The notes under the pieces are model-generated. The model did no database searches, was not told the DNA's origin, and saw nothing but the letters and a program-made list of their open reading frames with translations. Below are positions 6,309-8,449 of a stretch of 8,449 nucleotides of DNA, in pieces. Location: the NCBI GenBank assembly GCA_030636485.1, contig DAOVWV010000047.1, positions 1 through 8,449 of the forward strand. The letters run 5' to 3'. Origin of the DNA: Methyloprofundus sp. (GTDB lineage: Bacteria > Pseudomonadota > Gammaproteobacteria > Methylococcales > Methylomonadaceae). Numbering within the stretch: position 1 is the stretch's first letter; each line of letters starts with the position of its first letter. A program made the translations under genes and the position numbers.

Positions 6309-8096
6309 TCAGGAGGTTGGCTTAGTTAACGCATCTGTTTTTACTGTATACACGGCAGGGGATGTCGGTGTCGGCTGAGTTGCATGAGCTTTCGCAGCAC
6401 CTTGCTGTAGTGTTGCCAGTACTTGGTCGCGAGCGCCATAAATTGCGGCTTCGCCGTTGACCAGTAGCATGATTTTATCTACCTGGCTCAGCACGTTACT
6501 ACGATGGGTGATTATAATCACGGTACTCCCTTGTTGTTTGAGGTTGGTTAAGGTATCAAGTAAGGCCTGATCACCCACCTGGTCAAGATTGGAATTGGGT
6601 TCATCCAGCAGGATAATCTGTGGGTTACCGTATAAGGCACGTGCTAATCCCAGGCGTTGCCGTTGTCCGGCTGAGAGGATGTTACCGTTGCCGACGATGA
6701 TGCTGTCATAGCCATCCGGAAGATGTAGTACCATGTCATGAATGCCTGCCGCTTGCGCGGCTGCGACCACCTTATCAGCATCAATATCGCCGAAACGGGC
6801 AATATTTTCGCTGATACTGCCGTCCAGCAATTCGACATCCTGTGGTAAATAGCCTATATAGTGCCCCAATTGTTCGCGATCCCATTGATCTATTTCTGCA
6901 CCATCTAGGCGTACGCTACCTTCTACTGGCTGATACAAGCCCAAAATAGCGCGAGCCAGGGTGGATTTGCCAGCTGCGCTAGGGCCAATAATGGCCAGTT
7001 GCGTACCCGCTTCGATGGTAAGGCTGATGCCTTTAATAATGGGAGCCACAGCACCGGGCGGCATAATGACGGCTTTTTCCAGAGTGATTTCTCCCTCTGG
7101 TGCTGGCAGTGGCATTGGTGTGGTTTTTGCTGGGATTTCATCCAGTAGCTCTCCTAGTCGCTGATAGGATACTCGGGCATGCAAAAAGCCACGCCAGGTT
7201 ACGATTAGCTGATCAAGTGGTGCTAAGGCACGACCAAGCAATATCGAACCGGCAATAACCAGGCCTGGAGTGATTTCTTTGTGTATGGCAAGATAGGCAC
7301 CTAGGCCTAATGCCAGGGATTGAATGGTTAAACGGAAGGTTTTCGAAATCGACGAGATCATTCCTGATTTTCCACTCGCGCTACTTTGTAATGTCAGTAA
7401 CGCGAGTTGTTTTTCCTGCCAGCGTTCGCGCATGCGAGGCAGCATCCCCATCGCTTCAATAGCTTCGGCATTGCGCAGATTACTTTGAGCCAGCTGTTGT
7501 GCTTCCATGGACTCACGATTGGCTTCTTGTAGGTTACCGCGTGTGGCATATTCGTTCCAGAACGCTAATATGACTAATATAATTGCTGCAATCACCGCCA
7601 TTACTCCAAAAACGGGGTGAAATAGAAATAGCACTGCCACGTAAATCGGCATCCAGGGGGCATCAAAGAATGAAAATAGCCCTGGGCCGGTCATGAACTG
7701 GCGTAGCTGTAGTAGATCATTTAGTGGTTGAGCGCTGGCTACTCTGCCGCCGCTGTTGAGGGCTTGCGTGAACATGGCATCGAAAATTCTGCTACTAAGC
7801 AATTGATCCAGTCGATTGCTGGTAACGATTAATATTTGTGAGCGCATCCATTCCAAACCCCCCATGATAAGAAACAGGAATACCAGAATCAGAGTTAGCA
7901 TTAACAAGGTAGATTCACTGCCACTGGATAATACCCGGTCATATACCTGAAGCATGTAGATAGCTGGCATTAACAATAGTAAATTAATGAATAAACTGAA
8001 AAAACCGGCTGACATAAAAGAACTCTTGCAGGAAAAAAGAGCTTTACGCAGTTCTGATACGTTCGCTTGCTGTTTGTTTTGAGTGACTTCGGTCAT
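6309..8096 (-). CDS. prtD: PrtD-type ABC exporter (permease-ATPase fusion) of a type I secretion system
   Basis: This 595-residue inner-membrane ABC half-transporter would act as a dimer, using ATP to push unfolded cargo into the HlyD/TolC conduit. The N-terminal half is a membrane domain with hydrophobic segments near 29-50, 63-80, 150-180 and 255-290. The ATPase half has Walker A GPSAAGKST (371-379), Q-loop Gln419, signature LSAGQ (474-478), Walker B IILLDE (494-499) and H-loop His531. LDEPNSNLD (497-505) and the lack of an N-terminal C39 peptidase or C39-like domain point to the PrtD/AprD class rather than HlyB or LapB. The signature has Ala where most exporters have a second Gly (LSGGQ). 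A Thr/Pro/Ala-rich tail of about 30 residues follows the ATPase. GGAG at 8106-8109 lies nine bases before the ATG. The adaptor gene follows after 36 bp. The symbol is family-level. Confidence 0.95.
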   Translation of the reverse strand: MTEVTQNKQQANVSELRKALFSCKSSFMSAGFFSLFINLLLLMPAIYMLQVYDRVLSSGSESTLLMLTLILVFLFLIMGGLEWMRSQILIVTSNRLDQLLSSRIFDAMFTQALNSGGRVASAQPLNDLLQLRQFMTGPGLFSFFDAPWMPIYVAVLFLFHPVFGVMAVIAAIILVILAFWNEYATRGNLQEANRESMEAQQLAQSNLRNAEAIEAMGMLPRMRERWQEKQLALLTLQSSASGKSGMISSISKTFRLTIQSLALGLGAYLAIHKEITPGLVIAGSILLGRALAPLDQLIVTWRGFLHARVSYQRLGELLDEIPAKTTPMPLPAPEGEITLEKAVIMPPGAVAPIIKGISLTIEAGTQLAIIGPSAAGKSTLARAILGLYQPVEGSVRLDGAEIDQWDREQLGHYIGYLPQDVELLDGSISENIARFGDIDADKVVAAAQAAGIHDMVLHLPDGYDSIIVGNGNILSAGQRQRLGLARALYGNPQIILLDEPNSNLDQVGDQALLDTLTNLKQQGSTVIIITHRSNVLSQVDKIMLLVNGEAAIYGARDQVLATLQQGAAKAHATQPTPTSPAVYTVKTDALTKPTS

Positions 8097-8178
8097 GGTT
8101 TTTAGCTCCGGTTTGATAATTCAAATAAATAAAGCCTTTTATATCCAAAGAAAAAAGAGAGTTTAGCAAGTAGAGCGA

Positions 8179-8449
8179 TCAAGGGCATAGCTCATAGCCA
8201 ACCCCTTTTATGGTAATAAGTATTTTTGGGTTATGGGGGTCAACCTCTATTTTTTTACGCAACATATGTATGTACTGATGTACATCTGCTTTGGTTGCTC
8301 TGGTGTAGCCCGTCCAAGCTATTTTAATAATATCTTCTGCTTTGACTGCACTCCCTGAGTTTTCAGCCAAATAATTAAATATTTTAAATTCTTTAAGGCT
8401 TAAATCGATAGGGGTGTTATTTATTGTAATCAGTTGGTGTGAGTGATTA
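8179..8449 (-). CDS. OmpR/PhoB-type response regulator, C-terminal DNA-binding domain (5' end beyond window)
   Basis: The last 89 codons and the stop are present; the frame is open at the right edge, so the start is outside. A TTG at 8370 is internal to the domain and not a credible start. The sequence shows a whole winged-helix domain of the Trans_reg_C family: a short beta region with LITINNTPIDLSLKEFKIF, helix LAENSG, recognition-helix region KADVHQYIHMLRKKIE, and the wing ending in the typical ITIKGVGYEL. Such domains normally follow a phosphorylated receiver domain and bind direct repeats in promoters; here the receiver part would lie to the right and is not seen. The gene ends 82 bp before the ABC exporter gene on the same strand, with no clear terminator between, so it may control or even share a transcript with the T1SS genes. 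That link is inferred. Confidence 0.9.
   Translation of the reverse strand, partial: NHSHQLITINNTPIDLSLKEFKIFNYLAENSGSAVKAEDIIKIAWTGYTRATKADVHQYIHMLRKKIEVDPHNPKILITIKGVGYELCP

Overview
The window looks like a piece of a Gram-negative, probably gammaproteobacterial, chromosome. It encodes a three-part type I secretion system (T1SS), a TolC-type outer-membrane channel with a Sec signal peptide, and an OmpR/PhoB-type regulator. By eye the base composition is moderate (mid-40s % GC in genes, more AT-rich between them). The genus cannot be fixed. The hairpin repeats resemble kinds scattered through gammaproteobacterial genomes, but that is only an impression.

Every gene I can support reads on the minus strand, so gene order runs from high to low coordinates. 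At the right edge (8179-8449) is the DNA-binding half of a response regulator, cut by the window. After 82 bp comes a PrtD-type ABC exporter (6309-8096). A HlyD-family adaptor follows 36 bp later (4944-6272; its start is better placed at the ATG at 6272 than at the TTG at 6287). Then, after 228 bp, comes a TolC-family channel (3354-4715). An 1126-bp stretch without a convincing gene (2228-3353) follows and holds three clear hairpin repeats. The left 2.2 kb (1-2227) is the first 742 codons of a very large, cysteine-free, Asp-rich secreted protein. It starts with a good ribosome binding site and runs off the left edge with no stop codon.

The likely working unit is as follows. The ABC protein and HlyD adaptor form the inner-membrane export machine, and the TolC-like protein completes the channel. 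The giant protein, which has no N-terminal signal peptide, an Ig-like N-terminal domain and SdrD-B-like repeats with Asp-rich loops, is the probable cargo. It would be exported in one step to the cell surface or medium. The link between exporter and cargo is inferred from proximity, shared strand and protein architecture. The C-terminal secretion signal that would support it lies outside the window. The response regulator may control the locus, but nothing visible proves this.
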